Assembly (NCBI RefSeq): GCF_028640845.1
Contig: NC_080546.1
Coordinates: 77,122,697 to 77,186,696, forward strand
DNA: 64,000 nt
Origin: Ahaetulla prasina
Lineage: Eukaryota; Chordata; Lepidosauria; Squamata; Colubridae
Direction of reading: 5' to 3'
Program-made: the position numbers and the translations under genes
In this document: positions 11,531-22,730 of the stretch, piece after piece
Numbering within the stretch: position 1 is the first letter of the stretch
Layout: each line of letters begins with the position of its first letter
The notes under the pieces: model-generated
Seen by the model: the letters and a program-made list of their open reading frames with translations, nothing else
Told to the model about the DNA's origin: nothing
The model's database searches: none

Positions 11531-11955
11531 AATAGAGTAGAATAACAAGAGTTGGAAGGGACCTTGGAGGTCTTCTAATCCAACCCCCTGCTTAGACAGG
11601 AAACCCTACACCATTTCAGACAAATGGTTATCCAAGATCTTAAAAATTTCCAGTGTTGGAGCATTCACAACTTCTGAAGGCATGTTGTTCTACTGATTAA
11701 TCATTCTGACTATCAGGAAATTTCTCCTTAGTTCTAGGTTGCTTCTCTCCCTGATTAGTTTCCACCCATTGCTTCTTGTTCTACCATCAGGTGCTTTGGA
11801 GAATAGTTTGACTCCCTCTTCTTTGTGGCAGCCCCTGAGATAGCGGAACACTGCTATCATGTCTCCCCTAGTCCTTCTTTTCATTAAACTAGACATACCC
11901 AATTCCAGCAACCGTTCTTTATATGTTTTAGCCTCCAGTCCCCTAATCATATCCC
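11531..11955 (-). mobile_element. CR1 LINE 3' end
   Basis: The minus strand encodes MIRGLEAKTYKERLLELGM and MKRRTRGDMIAVFRYLRGCH, then RSNLELRRNFLI, followed by the CR1 terminus with a short AGAATA-like tail. 5'-truncated. Confidence 0.85.
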
Positions 11956-12102
11956 CTAATAATAATGAGAGGAACCTCTATCCTGGATGCTCTGAAGCTT
12001 TGAATTCTAACTGTTCATCTGCATTGTCATTTTGCCAGCTATCAAAGGTGAATACTTTTAGAAAGCCTACTAATCCTTCAGAATTAGAAAAGCATCTGAA
12101 CG

Positions 12103-12169
<67 letters not shown>

Positions 12170-12430
12170 TTTGTCAAACACAACAGTATATATAAGCATG
12201 AAATAACCATACGAATTGGATACGATCAAAGGGAACATTAGGACAGGAACGACGGGCATGCTGGTGCTTTTATGCACGCCCCTTACAGACCTTTTAGGAG
12301 TGGGGTAAGGTCAATAGTAGACAGTCTTTGGTTAAAGCTTTGGGGATTTGGGGATGAGACCACAGAGTCAGGTAGTGCATTCTAGGCATTAACAACTCTG
12401 TTAATGAAGTCATATTTCTTACAATCACGT
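12103..12430 (-). mobile_element. CR1/L3-like LINE 3' end with (TTTA)n tail
   Basis: A tetranucleotide tract (12103-12172) is the tail. It is followed by the reverse complement of the shared 3' UTR and the eroded ORF2 terminus (same family as 5343). Confidence 0.8.
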
Positions 12431-12534
12431 TAGTCTTCTTTTGTTTTCAAGAAGGCTCACTCTTATTTAGCAAAAGTCACCCGTCTTGTTTCTTCTCAGA
12501 AGCCATAGGGTTCCACTAAAGATATACCTGATGC

Positions 12535-12672
12535 CAGTGGTGGGATTCAAGTAATTTAACAACCGGTTCTTTGCCCTAATAATTTCTTCCAAAAAACCAG
12601 TTTGCCAAACTGCTCAGAAAGTTAACAACCGGTTCTCCCAAAGTGGTGCGAACTGGCTGAATCCCATCACTG
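12535..12672. mobile_element. 138-bp hAT-type MITE with perfect 8-bp TSD
   Basis: CAGTGGTGGGATTCAAG to GAATCCCATCACTG, with the internal motif AACAACCGGTTCT twice. CCTGATGC flanks both sides (12527-12534 and 12673-12680). Confidence 0.9.
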
Positions 12673-12927
12673 CCTGATGCTGAAGATTTACTTGATTACA
12701 TTTCTAAATTTATTTTTATATTTTGTTTTAATGTTTTAATAACTACTTGAAATATATAAATATGAATTGTTTTTTTCTATATTTTATTATATTGGGAATA
12801 ATAAATTTCAGGATTTAAATGGTTAAATTAAATATTATGCCAAAAGATAACTTACATACCAAATAGTAAGTAAGAGTATTTGGTTTGGAATAAAAAAGTC
12901 CTGTTAGTTATTTGCATCTAATTACAG

Positions 12928-13063
12928 ATTAACAGAGTTGGAAGGGACCTTGCAGGTCATCTAGTCCAACCCCTGCTCAAGCAGAAGACCCTATATCTGC
13001 TTCTACCTAGGATCGAACTCACAACCTCCTGATTATGAGGCAAGAACTACACCTCTAGGCCAC
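12928..13063 (-). mobile_element. CR1-type 3' fragment
   Basis: AACAGAGTTGGAAGGGACCT and TCTAGTCCAACCCCTGCT are the CR1 terminus. A distinct adjoining segment ends CTCTAGGCCACA. Confidence 0.65.
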
Positions 13064-13357
13064 AGTGAAGATGAAGTTGTTTGATAAATTGCCAAATAGA
13101 ATACAGATCATGGGAATTGATCCATCTAAGAAGAATCAGGTTGGAGAAGACTATTTTTATGGGACGTTTTTTGGAACAAGACCATTTTAATTCAGTTCTC
13201 ATTTCAAATTTAATTCCACTGTTAGACAGTAACAACATTTTAAGATTATTGTGATCAATTGGTTAAGAGTGGGGGGGAAAGTTACTTAACTCTCTATTTT
13301 TCCTTTCCAGAATATATTGACTGAATTATACTGAAGACAAGAGATACACAGGCTGCA

Positions 13358-13369
13358 ATGGTGACATAA
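13358..13369 (+). promoter_or_regulatory. uORF 2 (minimal)
   Basis: ATG GTG ACA TAA, three sense codons, with a G at +4 and T at -3. It lies wholly within exon 2. Confidence 0.5.
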
Positions 13370-13419
13370 ACTGCTAAAATTGGACTGGAATAAATTCTGA
13401 AAAACTCTTTATAATCTCA

Positions 13420-13452
13420 ATGCCGTCAAAACTGGAAAGCCCCTTGGCCTGA
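13420..13452 (+). promoter_or_regulatory. uORF 3, ending 8 nt before the NDST3 start
   Basis: Ten sense codons ([10 protein letters not shown]) then TGA at 13450-13452. The next ATG is the main start at 13461. A terminating ribosome would have almost no distance to reacquire initiator tRNA, so this frame may lower main-frame translation unless skipped. Confidence 0.5.
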
Positions 13453-13460
13453 CTTACAAC

Positions 13461-14432
13461 ATGACTTTTATTGTGAAACTTCATAGACACTTTCAGCGAA
13501 CAGTAATATTGCTAGCTACATTTTGTATGGTGAGCATTGTTATTTCAGCATATTATCTATACAATGGCTACAAGCAAGAAAATGAAGCTTCTGAACTTTC
13601 TTCAGAGGTTGAATGTGGGGACCTTCCCGTGCTGCTATCTCCATGGAAGAGAATTAAGCCCAGTGAACCACTAAGGACTGACCCTGTTGTGCTTGTATTT
13701 GTGGAAAGTCAGTACTCTGTACTTGGTCAAGATATAGTCATGATATTAGAGTCCAGCAGGTTCCAATATCACATAGAGATTGCTTCTGGGAAAGGGGACC
13801 TTCCTGTTCTGATAGATAAAAATAAAGGCAAGTATCTTCTAATAATATATGAAAATATTTCTAAATATGTGAATATGGATTCCTGGAATCGGGGCCTTCT
13901 AGATAAATACTGTGGGGAATTCGGTGTAGGAATGATTGGGTTTCAAAAAAGCAATGATAATACTTTGCAGACTTTTAAGTTAAAAGGTGTTCCTTTCCAG
14001 ATTCATGGCAATGTAGGTATAAAAGACTGTTGCATCAATCCTCATTCTCCTTTGCTCCATCTAACAAAACCATCCAAGCTTGATAAAGGGCCTTTGCCTG
14101 GAAGCGACTGGACAGTTTTCCATATAAATCATTCAGCTTACCAGCCCGTTGTATTTGCAAAAGTAAGAGTACCTGAAAACCTCCCTCCAGCTGCTATTAA
14201 AAATGTTCTACATGCAACTGTTATTCATGACTTGGGTCTTCATGATGGAATTCAGCGTGTTCTTTTTGGTAGCAATTTGAACTTCTGGCTGCACAAACTC
14301 ATCTTTATAGATGCCGTCTCGTTTTTGACTGGAAAGAGACTTCCATTGTCCCTGGATAGATACATACTTGTAGATATTGATGACATCTTTGTTGGAAAAG
14401 AGGAAACAAGGATGAAAGCCAGTGATGTTCAG
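13461..14432 (+). CDS. NDST3: NDST3 coding exon 2: start, membrane anchor, N-terminal N-deacetylase region
   Basis: Encodes residues 1-324 of a Golgi type II membrane enzyme that removes acetyl groups from N-acetylglucosamine in heparan sulfate precursor and then N-sulfates the freed amine. The short cytoplasmic tail (1-13) is followed by one hydrophobic anchor (14-34, [20 protein letters not shown]). The luminal region is the HSNSD-type N-deacetylase domain. The acidic cluster in [10 protein letters not shown] (D305, D307, D308) is conserved and lies in the deacetylase active-site region. NHS and NIS sequons suggest glycosylation. The start has A at -3 and matches the family N-terminus. [16 protein letters not shown] favours NDST3 over NDST4. 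The exon ends exactly at a codon boundary before GTATGG (phase 0). The paralogue call is from memory of the family. Confidence 0.93.
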
Positions 14433-14514
14433 GTATGGTATGCCAGAAAGTTTCCTAAGATATGGTGATGTTGTTCAAATATTTATTTTTTTTAATGCAA
14501 AACTTCTATAGTTA

Positions 14515-14520
14515 AATAAA
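14515..14520 (+). terminator. Possible intronic poly(A) signal in intron 2
   Basis: AATAAA lies 83 nt past the exon 2 donor. The frame reads through that donor for 11 codons to TGA at 14466-14468, and the GU-rich TTTTGTGTT lies about 12-20 nt beyond the hexamer. Read-through with cleavage here would give a 335-residue protein lacking the rest of the enzyme. Motif evidence only. Confidence 0.35.
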
Positions 14521-14641
14521 GTTTTATTTAAATAGCAACTCTTTTGTGTTCAATATATTCATTTGAAATAAAATCAGTATTTTAATTAAGCCATTGTTTA
14601 TTTTTACATCAGTTAAATCTTTTAATTTAGTAGAGCTAAAG

Positions 14642-15081
14642 CCAGGGTTAGTCAACCTTTTTATACCTACCGCCCACTTTTGTATCTCTGTAAGTAGTAA
14701 AATTTTCTAACCGCTCACCGGTTCCACAGTAATGGTGATTTATAAAGTAGGGAAGTAGCTTTACTTTATAAAATTTATAAAGCAGACTTACAGCAAGTTA
14801 AAGCATATAATAATAATTACTTACCATTTAGTTTCACTTATGTAACGTGAACTAAACTTATGTGCGGGTGATACAAATAGTATATTTTCAGAAATTTAAA
14901 TTGTCATGGGGAATTTTAAGAAAACCTAATGAAAATGTTTTTAAATAATGCTATGGATTTTTTTTTAAAAAGTCAAATAAAAAAAAAGGAAAGTGCTTCA
15001 GTATCGGACAAAACCCCTACCGCCCATCATGAAAGGCTGAACGCCCACTAGTGGGCAGTAGGGATCAGGTTGACTACCACT
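14642..15081. mobile_element. 440-bp hAT-type non-autonomous element
   Basis: The ends CAGGGTTAGTCAACC and GGTTGACTACCACT are inverted. The octamers AGCTAAAG (14634-14641) and AGCTAAAA (15082-15089) flank it. Same family as 19605, with a shared interior (TACAAATAGTATATTTTCAG). Confidence 0.85.
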
Positions 15082-15734
15082 AGCTAAAAACCATAGCATT
15101 TTGGCTGGCCTTTGTGGGAACCTGGCTATTATAGGCTATTCTTGCCCAATATAAATTACATTAGCTTTGTTTTTTTCGGAATGATTAATCTTGCTGCTAT
15201 TTTTTTTTCTATTGGTGAGATGTTGTGTATATTAAATTTTATGTTGTTAAGATATACTGGATTTTTTAAAAAAACTCTTGGGTCATGTACAGAAGATAAA
15301 GTTACAGAGAAGTAGATTCCATGGGTTGTTTTCCATTTTGTGTAGTTAGAGTTCTATGTGCAGTGAAAACATGTATGACTGCCAATAAAAAGGGCTGGTG
15401 GATCATATGTGCATAATTTCTGCCCTCTCTTAAGGTTGATGATACAATTTATAGCACGCCATTGAAGAGAGGTTTCAAGTATGTTCAAGCTTTTTCAGTA
15501 AGATAGATTTGATGACAATCACTTCTAATGTTTCTGAGATCTGTAAGTATAGCAACCAGGCTGAAGGCACCATATTTTATTTTCTTAAACTGTAGATTAC
15601 ATGGCAAATGGAACCATGTGGGGAACCTTTTCTCATGTTGTAATACTTTAGAGCAGAGGAGAAAAAATTCTTTAAGTTTAATTAAACTATTAATTTTAAT
15701 TATTGGAGAAACAAACATTTGTACATGACAAATT
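15082..15734. other. Intron 2, no feature recognised
   Basis: AT-rich. Opposing short ORFs at 15485-15728 look like chance. Confidence 0.5.
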
Positions 15735-15943
15735 AACAGATTTATTTTATTTTATTTTTATCCCACCTCAAGGTGGCAAACATATCGAGTATACCTTCCT
15801 CCTCCTATTTTCCCCACAACAACAACCCTGTGAGGTGAGGTGAACTTTGAAAGAGTGACTGACTCAAGGTTAGATTTTCATGCCTAAAGTGGGACTAGAA
15901 CTCTTAATCTCCTAGTTTCTGGCCTGGTGCCTTAACCACTAGA
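15735..15943. repeat. Old interspersed repeat (SINE/L2-like)
   Basis: TTTATTTTTATCCCACCTCA, CCCTGTGAGGTGAGG and a tRNA-like end GCCTTAACCACTAGACCA. A hAT MITE abuts or was inserted at its end. Confidence 0.5.
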
Positions 15944-15944
15944 C

Positions 15945-16084
15945 CAGGGGTGTCCAAACTTGGCAACTTTCTAAGACTTGTGGACTTCAACTCCCAGAAT
16001 TCTTCAAGCAGCTTAAGGCTGGCTGAAGAATTCTGGGAGCTGAAATCCACAAGTTTTAAGAATTGCCAAGTTTGGAGACCCCTG
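15945..16084. mobile_element. 140-bp palindromic hAT-type MITE
   Basis: Same family and exact length as 2580-2719. The flanking octamers CACTAGAC and CACTAAAT agree at 6 of 8. Confidence 0.8.
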
Positions 16085-17954
16085 CACTAAATCAAACTGG
16101 CTGTAGAAGAGTATGTGCAAAATATTTTTTTGTGGAAAGTTATAAATTAAACCAGATAAGGCATGGCATACTGTAAATAAGGAGGACATATTTATTTCCT
16201 CATTACAGCAAATATTTTAAGTTATTGACTACAAGCATCCTGCATTTTCTGTTCTCAGTTCTGGTTCTTGCTTGCACTAAATTCAGATGTGGTCCTCAGA
16301 AAAGGTGCTTTCTAGTTTTTTGTTTTTTTAATCAGGTTCTATTTGCTTTCCCTACGGAAAGCTTCCATATTATGAAATGTATTAATATTCTGCAAAGGGC
16401 AAACTGACCTAAAAGAACCAATAGCTATAGACAAGTTAGTCTGGGTTGGTAGAGTTATGGTTCAAACTACTTGGATAATACTAAGTTTGTAAGACTTTGA
16501 AAATCAACAAATCTCTTAACTTTCCAGGAACTATTCTGGATGGCTCAGAAACTACAGTACATGGATTTTCTCTGTAATCATCATCCTCCATAAACTAACA
16601 ATTGGTTTAGCACAGCTTTTCAGCTTCCTCCTCTCTTTCCAATTCATGCAGACAGATGAAATATTAATATGCCGTATGTTGTGTTTCAGTTAAAATCTGG
16701 ATTTATATGAGTAGGTGTAACCTTTAAAGAAAGTTATTTTTCTGCACTTTAGTTCTCTTGTTTCATTAAGAAAAATTCAATCAAGAAACAGATGGCTAGG
16801 GAATAACTTATAAATCTTTCAGTTTAATCTAAAATCAGTCTGAAATTTATCATTTTAATTACTGGGTTTGATGCATCAGAAATTGAGAATAGAAGATTAA
16901 GGGTATGAAATTAAAACATAACTCTTGATATTCCTTAGCTTAATCACTGCATTTTTTAAAAAATTGCAATTAGTAGTCAAAGATCTGATTATGAAACAGT
17001 ATATCAGTCAATTACAAACTATAATTTGGGATAAATTTGAAATAGAATTTTAATGCTTAATATTTATTTAGTAATTTATCTGGTCACCCAACTTGCAAAA
17101 AAAAATTGTGACTGAATAATATTCTTTTAATATTAATAGCAGTATTTGAAATTCTCATAGGTATAAGTGCTTTCCGCAATGCACATTTTCATACAAATTA
17201 CAGTATTTTTGCCTTTTTAAAAGCTCTTCAGTTTACAGATCCTTAGGAAGAACAAATAGCTAAGCCCGCACATCCTATAGCCCTTCCAAACTATATTTTC
17301 TCATGTAGAATTCAATACAAAGAGCAGAGGTGATGCATCCGCCCCTATTTTAACTCATGCTGTATTATTAGAAAACATTTAGTTGCCCTTGGCTGCGATG
17401 TACCTGCAATATAATACTCTACCTGTAGCATTATCAAATTTCCAGCTGAAGTGGAAATCTTAGCATATATATAAAAGTACTCCACAAATGCAGCAAATTC
17501 CTTGTGGGAACTGGTTTTTCAATTATATTAACCTGAGGGACTTGTGAGAAGAGAGTAGCTGATAGTCATTTATACATTAAATTCTATGCAGAGACATGGT
17601 GACTGAACAAGACTCGGATAGCTATAATTTTCTCTCTTCGTTATTCACTTTAAACTAAAAGTCCTTAATAAAGTAGATTAAAACCAGTGGAAAATTTTCC
17701 ATTTTGCTATATGGCCTGAGTCTGATATGAAAAACATTTAAGGATCAGTGTCTTTCACTAGCAGAACCTGAGTTTGCATTTAAACAATTCATATTAAAAG
17801 AAACATAGATAGAAAACTGGTTTCCAACATGAGAAATAAGAGTCTCTTTTCTTTTATTAAATATTAATTCAATTGTTTAAATGCAAGCCCAGATTCTGCC
17901 AGTAAAAGTTGCTGACTATTAAATGACAATTTATTTTATTTATAAAAAATAAAT
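16085..17954. other. 1.9-kb repeat-poor stretch of intron 2
   Basis: No interspersed repeat or coding signal recognised. In a window this dense in repeats it is a candidate place for constrained non-coding DNA, but nothing in it identifies such an element. Confidence 0.4.
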
Positions 17955-18247
17955 ACAGAATAGAATAGAACAGAACAGAACAGAATAGAATAGAATTTTT
18001 TATTGGCCAAGTGTGATTGGAAACACAAGGAATTTGTCTTGGTGCATATGCTCTTAATGTACATAAAAGAAACGATACGTTCATCAAGAATCATAAGGTA
18101 CAACACTTAATGATAGTCCTAGAATACAAATAAACAATCAGGAAACTATCAATATAAATTGTAAGAATACAAGCAACAAAGTTACAGTCATACGTGGAAG
18201 GAGATGGGTGATGGGAACGATGAGAAGATTAATAGTAGTGCAGAAAT
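17955..18247 (-). mobile_element. CR1-group LINE 3' UTR with AGAAT/CAGAA tail
   Basis: The pentamer tail is followed by TATTGGCCAAGTGTGATTGG and the 3' UTR shared with 36492 and 51961. It is truncated before the ORF. Confidence 0.85.
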
Positions 18248-19239
18248 TTATAAAGGTATAACAATCTTAAAAATGCTAGAGTCTGCACATTGTATAAATT
18301 TTCATGATGTCACTCAGTGACTGAAAAGAATGAAAATTGTTAATTAAAGCAAACTTTGATTACCTTTAAATTAAGGTGGAATTGTGGTTTTATATCTGAA
18401 CAAACATATTCCCCAGTTTATACAAAACAAGAAAATAAAATTGTTATAAAATAATAGATTTTATTTTTTCTTTCATGATGTAACTTCTTCCAACCAAGTG
18501 CCATGCGTGGTATTAAAGTGCCCATCTGGATAGCATTGAGCTATGTTGGAATCAATTAGTATACTATCATCTGCACCAGGCCAATACCTATAGATTTGAG
18601 TCTCAAATAATGCAAAACCATAGTTAATTCCTTGGCTTATTATATAAACCGTAATGGCTTGGTTTCACACAATATGCGGAGGCCACTATGATGTGATTCA
18701 TATCACAATCACTAAGCCAAAATCAAATAAGCCACATTATGATTTTATAAACTAAATCATAGTGTTTGTGACCTCATTTGCACTGAAAACTTAGTTATAA
18801 AATAACCAATTCAATTAAAACTAGTATTGGAAACCAGAAAGGTATAAAAATTGGTGGCAGAATTTGACAAAAAGTGTGTTGACTTTCAAGAATTTTCAAA
18901 AAAACAAATATGAAATTTGGACTTTAAAGTCATTTTTGAACATTACTGTAGAAACAAGTTCAGTAACTCTTATTTTACACCATGGAATGTTGAAAAAGTA
19001 GAGCAGGGAAAATTTTAAAGATAATATGTTCTTTTAAGAGATGTTGGCAACGTCAGATGCAGTTAATCTTTATTACTATGAACATGGAAGAAGTTGTCCT
19101 TAGCAGCACAATAACATTGAGTAAGTGTTGTACAGATCATCTGGACTTTAAAGGAATATTTGTACACTATATGAATACCATCTGATTAGATACTGCATTT
19201 CGTTCTTCCTGTATATCAGAAGTCAGACATGAAAATAGT
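18248..19239. other. Intron 2, no feature recognised
   Basis: AT-rich. No clear repeat, gene or RNA. Confidence 0.45.
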
Positions 19240-19519
19240 CTGTAACAGGGAAGGGCCGTGGTGGCTCAAAGGCTATAAGAAGCCTGTTATTAAAACCAGC
19301 TGCCTGCAATTACTGCAGGTTCAAGCCCCACCAGGTCCAAGGTTGACTCAGCCTTCCATCCTTTATAAGGTAGGTAAAATGAGGACCCAGATTGTTGGGG
19401 GGGCAATAAGTTGACTTTGTAAATATACAAATAGAATGAGACTATTGCCTTACACACTGTAAGCCGCCCTGAGTCTTCGGAGAAGGGCGGGATATAAATG
19501 TAAACAAAAAAAAAAAAAA
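19240..19519 (+). mobile_element. tRNA-derived SINE with poly(A)-like tail
   Basis: GGGCCGTGGTGGCTCAAAGG resembles a Pol III A box and GGTTCAAGCCC a B box. Then come CAGCCTTCCATCC and TAAAATGAGGACCCAGATTG. The 3' end CCGCCCTGAGTCTTCGGAGA is shared with L2-type LINE tails, which suggests that LINE as its mobiliser. Confidence 0.75.
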
Positions 19520-19604
19520 GGCTGTGCATATTGAATCTATTTTCATTTCTCACTATAGGTCAGTTCATAAAAGATGAGTGACTGTTAATTATGATCTCTT
19601 AGTG

Positions 19605-20109
19605 CAGGGGTAGTCAACCTTTTTATACCTACTGCCCACTTTTGTATCTCTGTTAGTAGTAAAATTTTCTAACCGCCCACCAGTTCCATAGTAATGTATC
19701 GTCGTCTGCGCATGCCTCTCGCCCATCGTGGATTGGGTTTGGGGGGGCGCCGGCTACCAACTCTGCTTGTCTGTTACAGCTGGGTGGTGTGGGGGGAGAT
19801 CTGCGAGCTATTCTGGGACGAGGCTCTTTTGTTTGCGGTCGCACTATAGTGCCATTTAGTTTCACTTACATAACGTGAACTAAACTTATGTGTGGCCGAT
19901 ACAAATAGTATATTTTCAGAAATTTAAATTGTCACTGGGAATTTTATGAAAACCCAATGAAAAGGTTTTTAAATAATGCTATGAAAATTTTTTAAAAAGT
20001 CAAATAAAAAAAAAGGAAAGTGCTTCAGTATCGGACAAAACCCCTACCACCCACCATAAAAGCTGGAACGCCCACTAGTGGGCGGTAGGGACTGGGTTGA
20101 CTACCACTG
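19605..20109. mobile_element. 505-bp hAT-type non-autonomous element with perfect TSD
   Basis: CAGGGGTAGTCAACC to GGTTGACTACCACTG. TCTTAGTG occurs at 19597-19604 and 20110-20117. It carries a GC-rich segment (about 19730-19815) that the relative at 14642 lacks, while that copy has a segment this one lacks. Confidence 0.9.
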
Positions 20110-20117
20110 TCTTAGTG

Positions 20118-21585
20118 GCAGAAACAGCATCCATTTAAATGTGAAGTTGCTAAGGAATACCATTGGGAAATTGTTTATTTTACTCATGTCCAGCTTAGAA
20201 GTCTCGTATAGACATCTGGTTGGCCACTGTGGGAACAACAGAAAGATGATGTGATCCAGCATGAATTTTCTTACATTTTTAGCAAATCAATAGGTTGATG
20301 CATGTTGTATGGTCATGTGCTGAGAACAGTTAATGGGCTTACTGTAGTTACAGGTATGTGTTAGGGGAAATACCCTCCACCCACCCACTCCAAATTGTTC
20401 TCACAAACTCCATTAATGAAATGTTAAAATGTTAAAATAAAATAGTCCATTGGTGAATAGCCACCACCTCTAATGTTAGCACTGTGGAAATAAGGATTTG
20501 GATTTATTAACCAGAGATCTGTGAACTCTGAATGTATTAAAGGAACTAAGGATACCTCAATCAGAATCAGTACATATACCCAGATTCTCTGATATTAAGA
20601 ACTCCAAATTCTTGAGTAATAGAAAAATCAGAAACCAAAGAGTAGCTCTGTCTCGCTGTTGCTCGGATTATGAATTCAGATTTCCTGGCAATTACTATAT
20701 TCTAATAATTTGTAAACGAAAGAGAATGAATTCAGCTCTATATTTTAAAGTAGCAGTTTATCTAATTGATCATGTATATTTTTTTTAAAGAAATTAGGAT
20801 TGCTCATAGATTTATGGGTTTCTATGAAAAGAAAATGCAATCAAAATTATCAGTATATAACTTTGCTTTGATAATAAGATATATATTCAGAATTTACCAT
20901 TGTCTGTGATTCTATTAAGATCACCATGAACATGAGAATAATTCGGTTGAATTATTTTTCTTATTTGGAAGATGCAGGAATATTAAATATAAATATTAAA
21001 TAAATCAAAGTGGTAACAAAGCCAAAATGATGTGAAAATTACACCATTAACTCCCTACCACACTCAGGAGAAAACACACTGGAGACTGAAGAGAGAATCC
21101 ATGTCTCTTTAAATTAATCTAATTCTTATTCTTATTAACACAGTATGCAACCCACCTAGTGAGAAACTGCATATCCCTTGTTCTTTTTCATGATGTACTG
21201 TAAGAATTACTCATACTTCTTTTTTGAGCCCTGACAGGCATAATCAGATTTGTTAATGAGTTCACATTTTACAGCCTGGCACCTTAATTGGACTCTGAAA
21301 TTTGTCTACACTAAGGTCAGGAATGTAGTATCTAAGAAAATTGAAATGAAATCCCATTGGGATTTTTTAATTATCATCTGTTTTTAATGTTTAAGGTGCC
21401 CATTGTCTTACTTAGCAAGTTTGGTAAGATCAACTGTTGAAGGTCATATGAAGGTCATGCTGGCATATAACTTGTGTAAATGGGCATGTAAATCCCAAAA
21501 CTGAGTTGTTAGAATAAATAAGAGACATCTGGGTTGTTTGAGAGGCAAAGTACTTTCAGCTCCTATAAGTGATCTGTTCAGAAGC
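20118..21585. other. 1.5-kb repeat-poor stretch of intron 2
   Basis: No repeat, gene or RNA recognised. Confidence 0.4.
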
Positions 21586-21593
21586 CCCTAAAC

Positions 21594-21769
21594 CAGGGAT
21601 GTCTAACCTGTGACGTGCAACAGCTAATAATGCAAACCCACAAGATCATAAACTTTTAATACGTGATTTATATGCATTAACTAGATTATATATTTTATAC
21701 TGTATGAGGCCCAAGCAATTCTTCTTCACTCAGTGCGCCCCAGGCAAGCCATAAACTTGGAGGCCGAGG
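21594..21769. mobile_element. Probable degraded hAT-type element
   Basis: CCCTAAAC is present on both sides (21586-21593 and 21770-21777). The left end CAGGGATGTCTAACC looks like a hAT terminus. The right terminus is not an evident inverted copy. Confidence 0.5.
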
Positions 21770-21851
21770 CCCTAAACATTTATCTCAGTGAGGTAATAGT
21801 GAGGTGACAGTATTGAAAGCCAGAGTTATAGTTCACTCTCATATATATATA

Positions 21852-22077
21852 TAGGTCTTGGCGTATTCGGGTCCTTTCCCATGTAAGGTTAAGAGTATGT
21901 TGGCGACGTTTCGATGAGGTCTCACTCATCATCTTCAGGCTGGTGCTTATGGCTTCGTGCTTGTGCGAGCACGAAGCCGTAAACACCAACCTGAGGATGA
22001 CGAGTGAGACCTCGTCAAAACGTCGCCAAGATACTCTCAACCTTACACGGGAAAAGACCCGAATACGCCAAGACCTA
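21852..22077. repeat. Inverted repeat: two 109-bp arms, 8-nt loop
   Basis: Arms 21852-21960 and 21969-22077 pair at 98 of 109 positions by my hand alignment, with loop TTGTGCGA. Of 11 mismatches 10 are transitions. The core of the right arm (GATGACGAGTGAGACCTCGT) is reminiscent of terminal sequences of Penelope-like retroelements, but I am not certain of the family. Confidence 0.85.
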
Positions 22078-22104
22078 CATACCTATACCCGTGAAAACCT
22101 ACGA

Positions 22105-22167
22105 AAACACACACACACACACACACACACATACACACACACACACATATATATAGAGAGAGAGAGA
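22105..22167. repeat. (CA)n-(TA)n-(GA)n compound microsatellite
   Basis: Lies directly beside the inverted repeat. The CA run covers about 22107-22147. Confidence 0.95.
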
Positions 22168-22214
22168 TGATAGACACACACACAGACAGACAAAGAAATG
22201 CAGAGATATAGAGC

Positions 22215-22266
22215 AATATGCTGACTCTAAACCACTTAGAGGGCTGTAAAGAACTATAAAGCGGTA
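22215..22266 (+). mobile_element. tRNA-derived SINE 3' tail fragment
   Basis: AAACCACTTAGAGGGCTGTA and AAAGCGGTATATTAT match the 3' end of a common squamate SINE. The head is missing. Confidence 0.5.
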
Positions 22267-22373
22267 TATTATCTCTTTTATTCATTAAACATTAAACTCC
22301 GTCAACTGAACATTTAAAAATGTATCATAAATACCACTGACTGGTGCTAATGGTTGATACAGGTTGCTGCCAG

Positions 22374-22600
22374 CGTCCTAGGTATCAACCAAGTACCTTC
22401 TTAAACTATATGGTGTTCTGAGTAGCACAGTTTTTTGCAGTTCCGCTGGGTGTTGTTGCAGGAAGCTGCAATTTCTTGATGTGTTTTGTAAAATTCTTGG
22501 ACATGTTGGTATTATTATTATTATTATTATTAGTAGTAGTAGTAGTAGTAGTAGTAGTAATAGTATTGAGGTTACATGGAAGCATATGTACACAAAATGA
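22374..22600 (-). mobile_element. LINE fragment (R4/Dong-like) with internal ATT/AGT tract
   Basis: Minus-strand translation gives LPATTPSG and LQKTVLLRTPYSLRRYLVDT, resembling the terminal LLQKTVLLGTAHILRK motif of an R4-like LINE group. A (ATT)n(AGT)n tract occupies 22512-22566. Clade uncertain. Confidence 0.5.
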
Positions 22601-22691
22601 GCATGTATTTACACAAAACGTTGGCTTTGTATGTATAGAAAAAGAACTACTTACAACAAATTGAATTAGCTCAATGACATGTCTTTTTTCA

Positions 22692-22719
22692 CTCACACAC
22701 ACACACACACACACACACC
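22692..22719. repeat. (CA)n microsatellite
   Basis: About 13 CA units, next to the LTR insertion site. Confidence 0.95.
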
Positions 22720-22730
22720 AACAGTGGGAT

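Larger units (their letters stand above)
7845..13320 (+). promoter_or_regulatory. uORF 1, created across the exon 1-2 junction
   Basis: ATG at 7845 (context CCCCATGG) reads seven codons plus two bases to the donor at 7867. Joined to exon 2 at 13311 it ends with TGA at 13318-13320, giving MASLRPDRIY. It depends on the inferred splice and on transcription starting upstream of 7845. Confidence 0.5.
13311..13460 (+). other. NDST3: NDST3 exon 2 5' UTR
   Basis: The acceptor tract TTTTTCCTTTCCAG ends at 13310. The 150-nt leader in this exon contains two complete small upstream ORFs and the end of a third. It runs directly into the start codon at 13461. Confidence 0.8.

Noticed and set aside
14433..14468. 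The last 11 codons of the 335-residue frame as normal NDST3 coding sequence
   Set aside because: They follow a good splice donor, and the family sequence continues instead in exon 3 at 46528; kept only as a possible isoform.
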